A stretch of 64,000 nucleotides of DNA. Source: an uncultured Verrucomicrobiota bacterium (GTDB lineage Bacteria > Verrucomicrobiota > Verrucomicrobiia > Verrucomicrobiales > DEV007). This document shows positions 22,789 to 32,059 of this stretch, piece after piece. The DNA lies in NCBI GenBank assembly GCA_902589825.1, contig CACIUL010000005.1, forward strand, positions 1-64,000, read 5' to 3'. Below the pieces are notes generated by a model, which had not been told where the DNA came from, did no database searches, and saw nothing but the letters and a program-made list of their open reading frames with translations. The position numbers and the translations under genes are program-made. Numbering within the stretch: the first letter of the stretch is position 1; each line of letters opens with the position of its first letter.

Positions 22789-24438
22789 ATGAAATCACGC
22801 CAAGCCTTTGCCCTGTTGCCTGTTTCAACCGCGAGGATGAAACTGAACCTGTTTATCCGGGTGGTCGCCTCGCTTGCAATACTGGGTGTTTGCGAAGCCG
22901 TTAATATCGAGCTCGTCACCGTTGGCAATGACGGCAATCCTGCCCGGGGCTCTGGATTTGGCGCCGGCCAGGGCCATGTCGATTACGAATACCATATCGG
23001 AAAGTATGAGGTAACATTCGACCAATACCTTGAGTTCCTCAACTCGGTCGATCCCACCGGCGCCAACACTCTCGGATTGTGGCACGTGAACAACTGGCAC
23101 CTGGGACAAAACGACACCAGCGACTTCGGCTACGAGATTGCCCGGGATCTCAACCGTCCCGAGGGCCAGAAATACTACCTGCACCGAGATCGCGGCGACC
23201 GGGCGCTGAAAAACGTCGACCTGCACGACGCCGCCCGCTTCGTGAACTGGCTCCACAACGGGCAGGGAAATGGAGACACTGAAACCGGATCCTACACCAT
23301 GGCCAGTTTCCCGCAGGGCGCACTCTCCCGCAACCCGGGATGGAAGTATGCCATCCCCACTGTAAACGAGTGGTTCAAGGCCGCCTACCACGGAAATGAC
23401 GGCGTGACCGGTAACTACTACGACTATGCCACTGCCTCAAATGAGGCTCCAAGCGGCACAACGATCAATGCCGATAATGGCAATCACAACTTCGTGGCCA
23501 ATGTCGAAGTGGCCGGAGCAGCCAGTGCCTACGGAGCCTTTCACATGGCGGGCAATGTCCGTGAGTGGGCAGAGAACAGCACCGCCCGCGGAGCAGTCTA
23601 CTACTTCAGTGGCGGACCGATCGACGGCCGTGCGGACCGATTCTACAACTACGGCTGGAACAGCGAATCCTACGAAATCGGATTCCGCGTGGTAGCCTCA
23701 TCCGTGCCGGTTCCCACCCCGGACATCACGGTCGAACAGCCCGCAGGAACAGCGCTGGTGGATGGAGCCACCGCCAATTTCGGAGAGGTGGTGCAAAACA
23801 CATCACACAGCCTCTCCTTTACGATCCGCAATGACGGTGACACGGACCTGACCGGGATCTCTCCGGCCTTCTCCGGTCCCGCCGCCGCCGAGTATGCCCT
23901 GACCACCGCCCCGGCCGGTTCGCTGGCCCCGGGGAAAATGACCAGCTTGATACTGACCTTCACCCCCGTGCAGGGCGGAAGCAGTGAGGCCACCCTGCAA
24001 CTCACAAGCAATGATCCCAACGAGAGCCCGTTCACGGTGGAACTTCGCGCCGCCGTGGTCTCGCTCAATGACGACGCCGATGGGGACGGAATGGGTGACC
24101 ACGCCGAGTTCCTGCTCGCTGACCTGGGTTTCGACTGGCAGCTGGCCCAGCCACAACTGGTGGAGACCTACTACCGGCATGCACCCACGGCGGGACTGAT
24201 TTCAGAGAACCAGATCGAGTCGCTCAGAGCGGAGTCGCTTGCCATCCGGCGCGAGGAATCGACCGGGAAGTTCGTCCTCAAGCTGGATTGGAAACACTCT
24301 GCGGATCTTCTTGGCTTCTCCGACCTGCCAGTCAACGCCGGACAGATATCCGTCAATGCCGAGGGAGACCTTGAGCTAAGAATCGAAGGCGAGAGCCGGA
24401 CAAGGTTCTTTCTAGTGGAAATCAAAAGAGGTGATTGA
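22789..24438 (+). CDS. Secreted SUMF1-like domain protein with ASH-type Ig domain
   Basis: 549 residues. A long n-region precedes a signal peptide (MKLNLFIRVVASLAILGVCEA begins at residue 17, so a second start at 22837 is possible). Residues 50-305 form a SUMF1/FGE-like domain (IGKYEVTFDQYLEFLN, PTVNEWFKAAY, MAGNVREWAEN, GFRVVAS). The cysteine pair used by true formylglycine-generating enzymes is not seen in its C-terminal part, so it probably does not activate the sulfatases. An ASH/choice-of-anchor-D Ig-like domain follows (about 315-430), then a Ca-loop (DDADGDGMGDHAEF) and the verrucomicrobial C-terminal domain. Likely a surface-binding protein. Confidence 0.82.
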   Translation: MKSRQAFALLPVSTARMKLNLFIRVVASLAILGVCEAVNIELVTVGNDGNPARGSGFGAGQGHVDYEYHIGKYEVTFDQYLEFLNSVDPTGANTLGLWHVNNWHLGQNDTSDFGYEIARDLNRPEGQKYYLHRDRGDRALKNVDLHDAARFVNWLHNGQGNGDTETGSYTMASFPQGALSRNPGWKYAIPTVNEWFKAAYHGNDGVTGNYYDYATASNEAPSGTTINADNGNHNFVANVEVAGAASAYGAFHMAGNVREWAENSTARGAVYYFSGGPIDGRADRFYNYGWNSESYEIGFRVVASSVPVPTPDITVEQPAGTALVDGATANFGEVVQNTSHSLSFTIRNDGDTDLTGISPAFSGPAAAEYALTTAPAGSLAPGKMTSLILTFTPVQGGSSEATLQLTSNDPNESPFTVELRAAVVSLNDDADGDGMGDHAEFLLADLGFDWQLAQPQLVETYYRHAPTAGLISENQIESLRAESLAIRREESTGKFVLKLDWKHSADLLGFSDLPVNAGQISVNAEGDLELRIEGESRTRFFLVEIKRGD

Positions 24439-24502
24439 AGCCGTCGGGTTGCATCCCTTATCTTGCTAACAGCATCACTTCACGTCCTCGCTTCTGGAAG
24501 AC

Positions 24503-24537
24503 TTGCCACGCCATGCACAGGTTGATATTCTTGGCTT
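24503..24537 (+). promoter_or_regulatory. Leaderless promoter
   Basis: TTGCCA (24503-24508), 17 nt, TATTCT (24526-24531), 6 nt, ATG at 24538. Confidence 0.6.
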
Positions 24538-24963
24538 ATGTCAGAACACACAACCTTTAATGACTGGTTTACTGAACAACTCGAATTATTAGTCAACTTC
24601 ATGCACTTCCTCGCATCCGTCGCATTAGTTGTCGGGAACGTGTATTGCTTTAAAGCATTCACCCAATACATGGAAGCTGCTGACTTCATATGGATTCATA
24701 TCTTTGGATCCTTTGGAGCGATTGTTGTTTACGTATTATTGATGGGGACAATTACTGTTTTTATTTCAATAAACAAAAATCTACAACGTTTGCTTGTAGC
24801 GCAACACTGGGCGAATTGGTTAGCAGAAAAAACAAAGCAGGCGGAACAGCCCGTCAATGACTCTGGTGACAAGGAAATTAAAGAACTGAAAGAGCGCCCT
24901 AAAGCCATTCCAGGGGACTCAATAAAGTTGAAGATAAAAGGTGACGTGAACCAGGATTCCTGA
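24538..24963 (+). CDS. Small membrane protein, unknown
   Basis: 141 residues. Two membrane helices (about 19-42, LVNFMHFLASVALVVGNVYC; and 50-76, IHIFGSFGAIVVYVLLMGTI) are followed by an amphipathic, charged cytoplasmic tail (from about 85) with KEIKELKERPKAI. No signal peptide or known domain. It stands alone between two secreted-protein genes and has its own promoter. Function unknown. Confidence 0.65.
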   Translation: MSEHTTFNDWFTEQLELLVNFMHFLASVALVVGNVYCFKAFTQYMEAADFIWIHIFGSFGAIVVYVLLMGTITVFISINKNLQRLLVAQHWANWLAEKTKQAEQPVNDSGDKEIKELKERPKAIPGDSIKLKIKGDVNQDS

Positions 24964-25148
24964 AATCTTAGATGGTTTTCGCAGGGAAAAGGTTCTGCCA
25001 TGCCGGCATCATCCATCTTTATCACATACACAAGATTCGCTTCGGCGAATACTAAGCCTGAGTTAAAACAAGCCAGAATCCGCCTCCGACTGCATCGGTT
25101 GCCACTCAATCAATACGACAATCACGCAGTAAGCCCTGCCCCTTTGCC

Positions 25149-26228
25149 ATGAGAAAACGCATACTGGTTCCCCTCGCTGCCGCTGTGTGCGCATGGATGG
25201 GCATGAGGGAATGCCCGGCAAAGCCCGAACACGACAAGCAATGGCGCGCGATACACATCGGCTGCTCAAGCGATGATGACCTGGGGGCCCTGGGCAAGCA
25301 AATGCCGGGCCTTGCTGACATCGGCATCAATGTATTGATCGTGGAGGTGAACTACGGTTTTGAGTATCAATCACACCCGGAGCTGCGGGCCGGGAAGAAG
25401 CCGGTCACAAAAGGCAGTGCCCGCAAGCTGGCCGAAACCTGTCGTGCCCACGGCATTCGTGTCGTCCCGCAGTTCCAGTGCGTTGCCCATCAGTCCGGGG
25501 TCAATGGAGGGCCCACCGGACCGCTCCTGACAAGGTATCCTGAGTTCGACCTTACCCCGGGTGCATTCCCGGGAAACAAAGGCATCTATTGCCGGGAGTG
25601 GGACCCGCTCAACCCGAAAGTGAACAGGATTGTTTTTGCGCTCATCGATGAGCTCATTGACGCCTTCCAGGCAGACGCATTCCACGTGGGAATGGATGAA
25701 GTGTTCCTGCTCGGCAACAGGCATTCCCCTTCCACGAGGGGCAAGGACCCGGCCAGGATCTTCGCCAAGGCGGTCAATGACTACCACGGGCATCTCGTAA
25801 AAAAACGAGGCGTCGAGATGCTGATGTGGGGAGACCGTCTGATCGACGGCAAGAAATTCAAGTTCGGGCCCAACTCATCTTCACTGTGCGGGACCGCCCC
25901 TGCCATAGAAATGATCCCCAACGACATCATTATCTGTGATTGGCAATACGAGTTGAGGCCTGCGTATGGGGAGATCCCGATGTTTATCAAGAAAGGCTTC
26001 CGGGTCCTCACATCAACACATGACAGCATACCCGCAACAAGGGGACTGCTTAACTACAGCAGGGAACAGGAAAGCCCCAGGATACTGGGGAATATATTCA
26101 CCACATGGGGACTGAACCGGGCCACATGGACCATGCGCAACGGCGAGAAGCACTACCCGTTACCGGAATTTCCCCCCATCGTTGCAGGCCTTGAACTGCT
26201 CCTGAAAAACGGGAAACCCGGGAAATGA
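25149..26228 (+). CDS. Secreted GH20-like barrel protein (beta-hexosaminidase type)
   Basis: 359 residues; signal peptide (about 1-24). TIM-barrel features of family 20: an early strand with VLIVEVNYGFEY, and the catalytic-type HVGMDE at residues 179-184, equivalent to the HxGxDE of hexosaminidases where Asp orients the substrate N-acetyl group and Glu is the acid. Later strands include MLMWGDRL and IIICDWQY. It would release N-acetylhexosamine from exported or environmental glycans. It lacks the usual N-terminal GH20b domain and is shorter than typical GH20 enzymes, so substrate is uncertain. Confidence 0.72.
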   Translation: MRKRILVPLAAAVCAWMGMRECPAKPEHDKQWRAIHIGCSSDDDLGALGKQMPGLADIGINVLIVEVNYGFEYQSHPELRAGKKPVTKGSARKLAETCRAHGIRVVPQFQCVAHQSGVNGGPTGPLLTRYPEFDLTPGAFPGNKGIYCREWDPLNPKVNRIVFALIDELIDAFQADAFHVGMDEVFLLGNRHSPSTRGKDPARIFAKAVNDYHGHLVKKRGVEMLMWGDRLIDGKKFKFGPNSSSLCGTAPAIEMIPNDIIICDWQYELRPAYGEIPMFIKKGFRVLTSTHDSIPATRGLLNYSREQESPRILGNIFTTWGLNRATWTMRNGEKHYPLPEFPPIVAGLELLLKNGKPGK

Positions 26229-26292
26229 CACCCCTCATTGCAATCCCTGGCAGGCACACCGGAGAGGTGCCCCCTTGTCGCCTGAATACGGA

Positions 26293-28569
26293 TTAATCCC
26301 CCGGGGAATCACCACTCCATTTTTCCAGGTATGCCTGGTCCTCCTCGCTGAGGGAATCAACAGGCACAACAAACTTCCTGTTGTCATGCCTGATGAGGCT
26401 CACCTTGTTGCCGGACACCGAGACCACCCTGGCCTTGATAGTCGTACCGGACTTGTTGGTGAAGACCCTTAGCGGCCCGGCACTTGCCAACCCCTGCTCA
26501 CACCAGCATGGCAGTGCCTGGAGGGGAATATCAGGCCCCTTATACTGAACGCTCAGGGCTTCCCCTCCACCGCCCTCAAAGAAGAAAACATCAATCCTCC
26601 GCCATCCCTTGCGGAGCTGAACCTCACCGGACTTTGTGACCGGCGCATGAATGCCATTGTTATCGACGATTAGCTGCCCATCGACCAGCAATGCACTCCC
26701 GTCATCGCTGGTGGTCTGGAAAGTGTAGAGGCCCGGCTCCCTGACATCCAGATATCCTGTAAAGGCGAGGGCATAACCATCCGTTTTGTCAGCCACTGCC
26801 AGGGTGAAGTCATCGGTGATTCCCGTCTTGATGGGCTTGAGCTGACTGAAATCGGGTAAAGCCGCCCAGGACCCCTCATAATATTTGTAGCTGACCCCCA
26901 GATCGAGTGTCTTGACCCCGTGCTTGCGCGGCTGGGCCTTGCTGAAAACTGCCTCGGCGACACTGCTCATGACACCATCACTCCTGTAGAACCTGGCACG
27001 CATCGGGGTGGTCTTGCTGACCTTGATCGGATTGGCGTATACCGGTGATGTCTTGTCCGGCAGTGAACCATCGAGTGTATAGTGAATGCTGCCATTGCCT
27101 TCTATGGGCTTGAGCGTGATGGTCGAGGAATTCTTAAAGAGCCTCTTGCCGCTGATTTCCGGGGCACTGCTGCCGGTGCGGAACGGAAAGGCCGGGAGCC
27201 CGGCGCGGTTCTGCAGGTTGGTGTTGGATAAATGATGCCAGCCGAGGCGGACCAGGGATGGCTTGGGCACCTTCTTGCTTGCCACCAGCACGGTATTGCC
27301 ATCGATCAGGGCCCTGGCCGGGTAAAACCTTCCTTCCCCGGCAATCTCAAAGCCACTGACCGGTTCATTTTTCCGGGTAATCAAGCCGCGACCGACATTG
27401 TCAAAGCTCACCCTGATCATGTGCCCCTCGACCTTCATCGACTTGAAGGTAGGCCCACTGAAAGTGATATCCTGCCCGTAGTCCTTCGCGAGTGCCCAGA
27501 GGGCCAGTCGCTCACCCACTCCACGCTTGTTACGGGGATGTACCGGGTCCCCGCCAATATCATTGGTGGAGACAATCCCCGTGTTCTTGATGCTGAGGCT
27601 ACGCGCCTGTGCCTCCCAGAACAGCGGCAGGTTTCCCCCAAGGCCGGGAGCCAACTGCACAAGGTAGAAGGGAAAATCACCCTGCTTCCATATCTGGCGC
27701 CAGGAATCGATAAGCGCCTTCTGTTTATCGAAGTAATTTGCCCGGTCTCCGGCCCAGAAATTCGTCTCGCCCTGATACCATATCGCGCCGCGAATCCCGT
27801 ATGGAATCACCGGTGCTATCATTCCATTATACCAGAAGGCCTGTCCTGAATGCGGCGAAAACTGTTCAATGGGCATTCCTCCCACCGCCGCCGCCACCAA
27901 CCCGACAGTAACGTCCAGGTCCTTGGCGAGTTTCCTGCCAAAGAAATATCCAGTGCCTGAGAAACCGGCAGCCGTCGCGGGTGAAGACACAGCCCATGTG
28001 CCGTTCACATCCTCTATCGGCGCCCTCTGCCAGGTGGTGGCAACCTTGAACAGGCGCAGCCTCGGGTTATCAGCTGAAGCCAACTCCTGCTGGTAATCAA
28101 AAACGCCTTTCCACCATCCTGCCCCGGGCATCAGGCCGACAGGGACCTCCATGTTCGATTGCCCTGAACACAACCACACCTCTCCAGCCATCACGTTGTC
28201 GAAAGTGACGGTATTGCTTGCGCTCACTGTCATCACGTAGGGACCGCCGGCCTTCAGGACAGGTAATTCAAGTCTCCACTTTCCAGCACCATCAGCCGTG
28301 GTATCTACCTTGATATTGAGGCCCTGCCCCCTCAACGTGAGGGACAGGTTCTCCCCCGCCCCTGCCCATCCCCAGACCGGCAGCTTGATCCCCCGCTGGA
28401 GAACCATGTGGTTGCCGAATATCCGCGGCAGGCGAACCTCAGCCTCAGCCGCCATAGTCGCCACGGCCATCAGGACAAGCATCAAGAAAGCCTTCAGCAG
28501 ATTAGGATGAGACAGAGTCTGTGGTGTCATACCAAACAATCTCGAGCGGAAGAGGAATGGTTTTTTCAT
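26293..28569 (-). CDS. Secreted sialate O-acetylesterase-like protein with chitobiase-C, PA14 and SHD1-like domains
   Basis: About 758 residues from the ATG at 28569; signal peptide follows a short n-region (LLKAFLMLVLMAVATMAAEA). The SASA/SGNH esterase domain spans about 45-475: catalytic block CSGQSNM (Ser138), GAIWYQGETN and DPVHPRNK. A chitobiase/hexosaminidase C-terminal-type beta unit follows (HYTLDGSLPD), then a PA14-type carbohydrate-binding domain (about 570-690; GYLDVREPGLYTFQTTSDDG). A C-terminal SLA1-homology-like strand domain ends it (ARVVSVSGNKVSLIRHDN, LSEEDQAYLEKW). It should remove O-acetyl groups from sialic acids or other sugars. An in-frame ATG at 28530 is an alternative start. 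Confidence 0.85.
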   Translation of the reverse strand: MKKPFLFRSRLFGMTPQTLSHPNLLKAFLMLVLMAVATMAAEAEVRLPRIFGNHMVLQRGIKLPVWGWAGAGENLSLTLRGQGLNIKVDTTADGAGKWRLELPVLKAGGPYVMTVSASNTVTFDNVMAGEVWLCSGQSNMEVPVGLMPGAGWWKGVFDYQQELASADNPRLRLFKVATTWQRAPIEDVNGTWAVSSPATAAGFSGTGYFFGRKLAKDLDVTVGLVAAAVGGMPIEQFSPHSGQAFWYNGMIAPVIPYGIRGAIWYQGETNFWAGDRANYFDKQKALIDSWRQIWKQGDFPFYLVQLAPGLGGNLPLFWEAQARSLSIKNTGIVSTNDIGGDPVHPRNKRGVGERLALWALAKDYGQDITFSGPTFKSMKVEGHMIRVSFDNVGRGLITRKNEPVSGFEIAGEGRFYPARALIDGNTVLVASKKVPKPSLVRLGWHHLSNTNLQNRAGLPAFPFRTGSSAPEISGKRLFKNSSTITLKPIEGNGSIHYTLDGSLPDKTSPVYANPIKVSKTTPMRARFYRSDGVMSSVAEAVFSKAQPRKHGVKTLDLGVSYKYYEGSWAALPDFSQLKPIKTGITDDFTLAVADKTDGYALAFTGYLDVREPGLYTFQTTSDDGSALLVDGQLIVDNNGIHAPVTKSGEVQLRKGWRRIDVFFFEGGGGEALSVQYKGPDIPLQALPCWCEQGLASAGPLRVFTNKSGTTIKARVVSVSGNKVSLIRHDNRKFVVPVDSLSEEDQAYLEKWSGDSPGD

Positions 28570-28750
28570 GGTATTAACAAGCAAAGAGGAAGAGGCACCC
28601 ATTGGGCAACAAGATTCAGCCCAACTGGTGCTTGTTGGTCGTTCCTATAAAGGCTGCGCGCGGTTTTTTTTCCCTGTCACTTCTCAAAGCACTCATTTGC
28701 CTGGCTGTTTTCAGCCGGATATTCGGCCTTTTTACCAGGTTGGTAATTTG

Positions 28751-28786
28751 TTGCGGTCACACGGTGCGCCAATACCTTAGAACCAT
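28751..28786 (+). promoter_or_regulatory. Possible leaderless promoter
   Basis: TTGCGG (28751-28756), 16 nt, TACCTT (28773-28778), 8 nt, ATG at 28787. Weaker match than the others. Confidence 0.35.
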
Positions 28787-29242
28787 ATGCTGAAGGAGCA
28801 CATCCCCGAACGATCCCATGCAATGTTCTGGCATGTCGTCCTGCCCATTGTTTTCGGGGCAGCCATCTATCTTGTCTTTCGATCCCGCCACCTTCTCGTT
28901 TTCTCATGGGTCGACCTGGTGGGATTTGGCGACCTCATCAATTCTTTACGCTCGCAAATCCCCACATCCCTGCGCTTGCCGGACTGGATCATTTTCAGCC
29001 TTCCGGATGCCCTTTGGATGTATGCCATCGGCATGTTCTACCTGATCCTCTGGAAGGGAATGAAATCACCAGTTCGATATATCTGGTATGCCATCGCTCC
29101 CCTGCTGGGAATTGGAGGGGAAATCGGCCAGTTGATCGGCTTTGTTCCGGGCACTTTCTGCCTGGTCGACCTGTCCCTGTGCACCGCCGTCCTGACAATC
29201 ACAGTCTTTATTCAGACCAAGAGAATAACCCATGAAAAATAA
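28787..29242 (+). CDS. Polytopic membrane protein, unknown
   Basis: 151 residues with about four membrane helices (near 14-32, 64-88, 95-115 and 120-142). Short motifs LPDALWMYAIGMFY and IGGEIGQLIGFVPGTF lie at helix ends. No recognised family. Its last 11 bases overlap the start of the 29232 gene (ACCCATGAAAAATAA), so the two are almost certainly co-translated. An internal ATG at 28823 would also give a complete first helix. Confidence 0.65.
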   Translation: MLKEHIPERSHAMFWHVVLPIVFGAAIYLVFRSRHLLVFSWVDLVGFGDLINSLRSQIPTSLRLPDWIIFSLPDALWMYAIGMFYLILWKGMKSPVRYIWYAIAPLLGIGGEIGQLIGFVPGTFCLVDLSLCTAVLTITVFIQTKRITHEK

Positions 29243-29885
29243 GAAGTTACTCAACGTCATCTCGTTAATGGCTCTTCCCGTTTTCCTTTTCCTTGCATTG
29301 GGAAGCAGTGAGCCAAGAAAGGCCAACGTCGAAAATATCAACGAGGACAAGAATTTACTGCTCACGGATTTATCGAGCATCAAGCCCAACATGAAGAAGA
29401 CCACTGAAAAAATTTCAGTGGCATATGGGGTATTGAACAACCTGACCAAAGGTGAAAAGAACATCGGAGACAACGAACTGCTCCAGCTCGAAAATCAGCT
29501 TCAACAATTGCAGACCAGTTACAGTACGCTCAAGCAATCACACCGGTCAGCGGAACGCAGGGGAACCGACTACTTCGAGATGCTTCGCCGCAGAGCCGAG
29601 GAAAACCAGACCAAGAGCCTTAAGGACCGGCTGCTTGAAGAAATTCACCCGAAAGAAAAAAGCTTCCTGAGCAATATCACCAAGATCGGTGAAGCCTTAT
29701 CCACCATGGAGAAGCCTATCCAGAAATTTGATGACATCGTTGGCTTCTACCAGGTTTCAAAAGGACTGAAGGATTCCGACTTGGCGACTGAGCCGATCAG
29801 CTCAGTCATTGAGAAGAGTAAAAGCCTTGACGCTGAAGTCAGGGAATATGTCGACATGAGCCTCGATATTATCAAGGACCTCTAA
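29232..29885 (+). CDS. Exported coiled-coil protein, unknown
   Basis: 217 residues. The N-terminal hydrophobic segment (LLNVISLMALPVFLFLALGSS) is a signal peptide or membrane anchor, without a lipobox Cys. The rest is almost all helical and charged (ENQLQQLQTSYSTLKQSHRS, KSLKDRLLEEIHPKEK). The start overlaps the membrane-protein gene by 11 nt, suggesting a functional pair of membrane protein and periplasmic coiled coil. No family recognised. Confidence 0.65.
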   Translation: MKNKKLLNVISLMALPVFLFLALGSSEPRKANVENINEDKNLLLTDLSSIKPNMKKTTEKISVAYGVLNNLTKGEKNIGDNELLQLENQLQQLQTSYSTLKQSHRSAERRGTDYFEMLRRRAEENQTKSLKDRLLEEIHPKEKSFLSNITKIGEALSTMEKPIQKFDDIVGFYQVSKGLKDSDLATEPISSVIEKSKSLDAEVREYVDMSLDIIKDL

Positions 29886-29962
29886 AGGCACTCAAAACCC
29901 ACACGGACCAGGGAAGCTTTCACTGCATGCCCTGCCACTGCCTTGATTGGCAGCGCGCAAAC

Positions 29963-30298
29963 TCAATAGCCGCCATAGTTGTCAAATGCTTCTATGGCTT
30001 GGTTGATGCTCATCATCGCAATTACCCAGAAAATATTATAGATGACAGAGCTCACGGTTCCAACGATACCACAGACCAATCCGCCAATGGCCATCCCGCC
30101 ACCTTCAAAAGATTGAGGATTGGCTTGAATATTCTTCTTCGCCTTTGAGTGGTGCAGAATGGCAATTATGCCCAATATCAACCCCGCAATCGGCACCCAG
30201 CAGACCACAACCGAGATGATCCCGCAGACAAGGCTGCTCACCGCACCCGGGGCACTTGTTTTCGAGGTTGGTGCTGCATGATATTCATTTGTTTCCAT
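29963..30298 (-). CDS. DUF4190-like small membrane protein
   Basis: 111 residues. A polar N-terminus (about 18) precedes two membrane helices: ISVVVCWVPIAGLILGIIAI and GGLVCGIVGTVSSVIYNIFW. The loop contains SKAKKNIQANP. The pattern of GA.SSLVCGI, a hydrophobic hairpin and G.A.GG.VCGI fits DUF4190 membrane proteins of unknown function. A GAGAAAG stretch lies 4 nt before the ATG, so this gene may use ordinary ribosome binding. It converges with the 29232 gene. Confidence 0.68.
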   Translation of the reverse strand: METNEYHAAPTSKTSAPGAVSSLVCGIISVVVCWVPIAGLILGIIAILHHSKAKKNIQANPQSFEGGGMAIGGLVCGIVGTVSSVIYNIFWVIAMMSINQAIEAFDNYGGY

Positions 30299-30425
30299 GA
30301 TCTTTCTCTATCAGTGATTATTTATGGACAGTAACGCCACAATAAAACCTATCCAGAAGAAAAGATAAAGCGTTGATTCTAAACAATACTGCCCCCTTTT
30401 CCCCGCTCATTGCAGCGTCAACCAT

Positions 30426-31997
30426 TCAGAATGCCTTTCCCTGCATATTGGCACGGCACTCCCTGCGGTTCTTCTCAAAGCGCTCCAGTTGCTCCTTGAG
30501 TCTGGTCCCGGCAACGGCGATGAGGGCAGGATCACCCCCGGCACGCTCAATGGCCCTGGAATGGTTTTTGCGCGCCATCGCCTCAAACCGGTCAAGCTCT
30601 GCAAACCTTGCCTTGTAGACATCCTGCACATCCTCCGCATCAATGGAGTGAAGGTAACGCGACATTGCCCAGCGCAGTTCTGATGCCTTGCCGGGCATCC
30701 GCTTGATGAGGTTGTTCTGCTCGCGGTAATCCTTCTTTAGGTTGAAGAGCTTCTCTTCGCCCGTCAGGAGATGCTTCATCAACTTGTAATCGCCCAGCCG
30801 GATCACGCTCAAAGGCGGGGCAAAGTAGCAGGGATAATGAAACACAAACCCCTCCACGGGACGGACCACACTGCCCGCATTGCCCTTTTCAAGGACAGCG
30901 CGCAGGCTGGCTCCATCAAGGTTTCCGGGTAACGGCTGCTCACTGCGGGCATAGTCATGCAGGGTCGGCAGCAGGTCCCATTGCGAGACGGGCACATCAC
31001 ACTGCAATCCCCCCTTCACGCCCGGACCCGCCACGACGAAAGGCACGCGCAGCCCTCCCTCATAGAGGTTGGCCTTGCCTCCACGCAATGTGCCGTTGGG
31101 GGTCAACCCTCCACCATTGTCAGAGGTGAAAATGATCATGGTGTTATCCAGTTGCCCGGTCTTTTTCAATGCCTCCACGATGGCTCCGAGGCCCTCGTCC
31201 ACCTCTTCAAGCATGGCCGCATACTGCAGTCGCCATGAACTGATCAGCCGGCCCCGGGGAATTTTCCCGACCGGCAGATAATCGGCATCGGTGCAGTATT
31301 TGCCGCGTGGCAGCTTGCGGTATTTCTCGATAAGGTCCGCGCGCGCGGCGTGCGGAACGTGTACCGCATAATGCGAGACCATCATGAGAAACGGGCGCTG
31401 ACCGCCGTGTGCGTTAATGAAGTCCACCGATCTTTTCTTCAGTGAAGCCATCCGCTTGGGGTTGTCCGCGGGCAGCGGCGTGCGGTCCTTCAGGCTGATA
31501 AACTCACCATGAAAATTGCCATTGTCAGCGTTGCCATCAATCTCATCGGTAATCTCATAACCGATCGTCTTCATTTGCTCATTGCCCATCCCCTTGCCGA
31601 AATGTGCGGTGATATACCCCGGGTCAGCTGCCTTCACCACGTCGGCCAGCGAGGCTTGATCCTTCCACTCCAGCTTGCGCTGCAGGGCCAGCACATCATG
31701 CACAAAGGTATATCCCAGCCGCCCGGGGGTCTTTCCGAACTGGATACTCTTGCGCGAGGGTGTGCAGGTCGGGGCCGGGGCGTAGGCAGAGGAAAACTTC
31801 ATCCCGCGCCGGGCCAGCATGGCCAGGTGCGGCGTCTGGTGGAAATCACTCGCCGATTCAGGATCACTCTCCATCATGCGCACCGATGTATCCGCCCAGC
31901 CAAGATCATCGACATAGAAGATGACAAAGTTCGGCCGACTTTCCGACAGGGCACCGGATGTCAGTGCAATCAGGAACAAAACAACAAGCAATCTCAT
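30426..31997 (-). CDS. Secreted sulfatase (formylglycine-dependent)
   Basis: 523 residues; signal peptide MRLLVVLFLIALTSGALS. Sulfatase alkaline-phosphatase fold: N-terminal PNFVIFYVDDLGWADT with metal-binding Asp pair, and the activation motif C-T-P-S-R (Cys78) that is converted to formylglycine. Also MIIFTSDNGGG, ASLRAVLE and a C-terminal region (LGDYKLMKHLLTGEEKLFNL). It hydrolyses sulfate esters, probably on polysaccharides, outside the cytoplasm. The maturation enzyme is not in the window. It ends in a charged C-terminal helix (FEKNRRECRANMQG). Confidence 0.92.
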   Translation of the reverse strand: MRLLVVLFLIALTSGALSESRPNFVIFYVDDLGWADTSVRMMESDPESASDFHQTPHLAMLARRGMKFSSAYAPAPTCTPSRKSIQFGKTPGRLGYTFVHDVLALQRKLEWKDQASLADVVKAADPGYITAHFGKGMGNEQMKTIGYEITDEIDGNADNGNFHGEFISLKDRTPLPADNPKRMASLKKRSVDFINAHGGQRPFLMMVSHYAVHVPHAARADLIEKYRKLPRGKYCTDADYLPVGKIPRGRLISSWRLQYAAMLEEVDEGLGAIVEALKKTGQLDNTMIIFTSDNGGGLTPNGTLRGGKANLYEGGLRVPFVVAGPGVKGGLQCDVPVSQWDLLPTLHDYARSEQPLPGNLDGASLRAVLEKGNAGSVVRPVEGFVFHYPCYFAPPLSVIRLGDYKLMKHLLTGEEKLFNLKKDYREQNNLIKRMPGKASELRWAMSRYLHSIDAEDVQDVYKARFAELDRFEAMARKNHSRAIERAGGDPALIAVAGTRLKEQLERFEKNRRECRANMQGKAF

Positions 31998-32059
31998 CGT
32001 GGTTTCAAATGCTGTTTACCGGCTTTCCCGTCAAGGGGTTTTAACCTGACCCCTATCGC

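Noticed and set aside
22789-24438. Genuine formylglycine-generating enzyme
   Set aside because: No cysteine pair in the SUMF1-like domain, and the protein is exported with surface-type domains.
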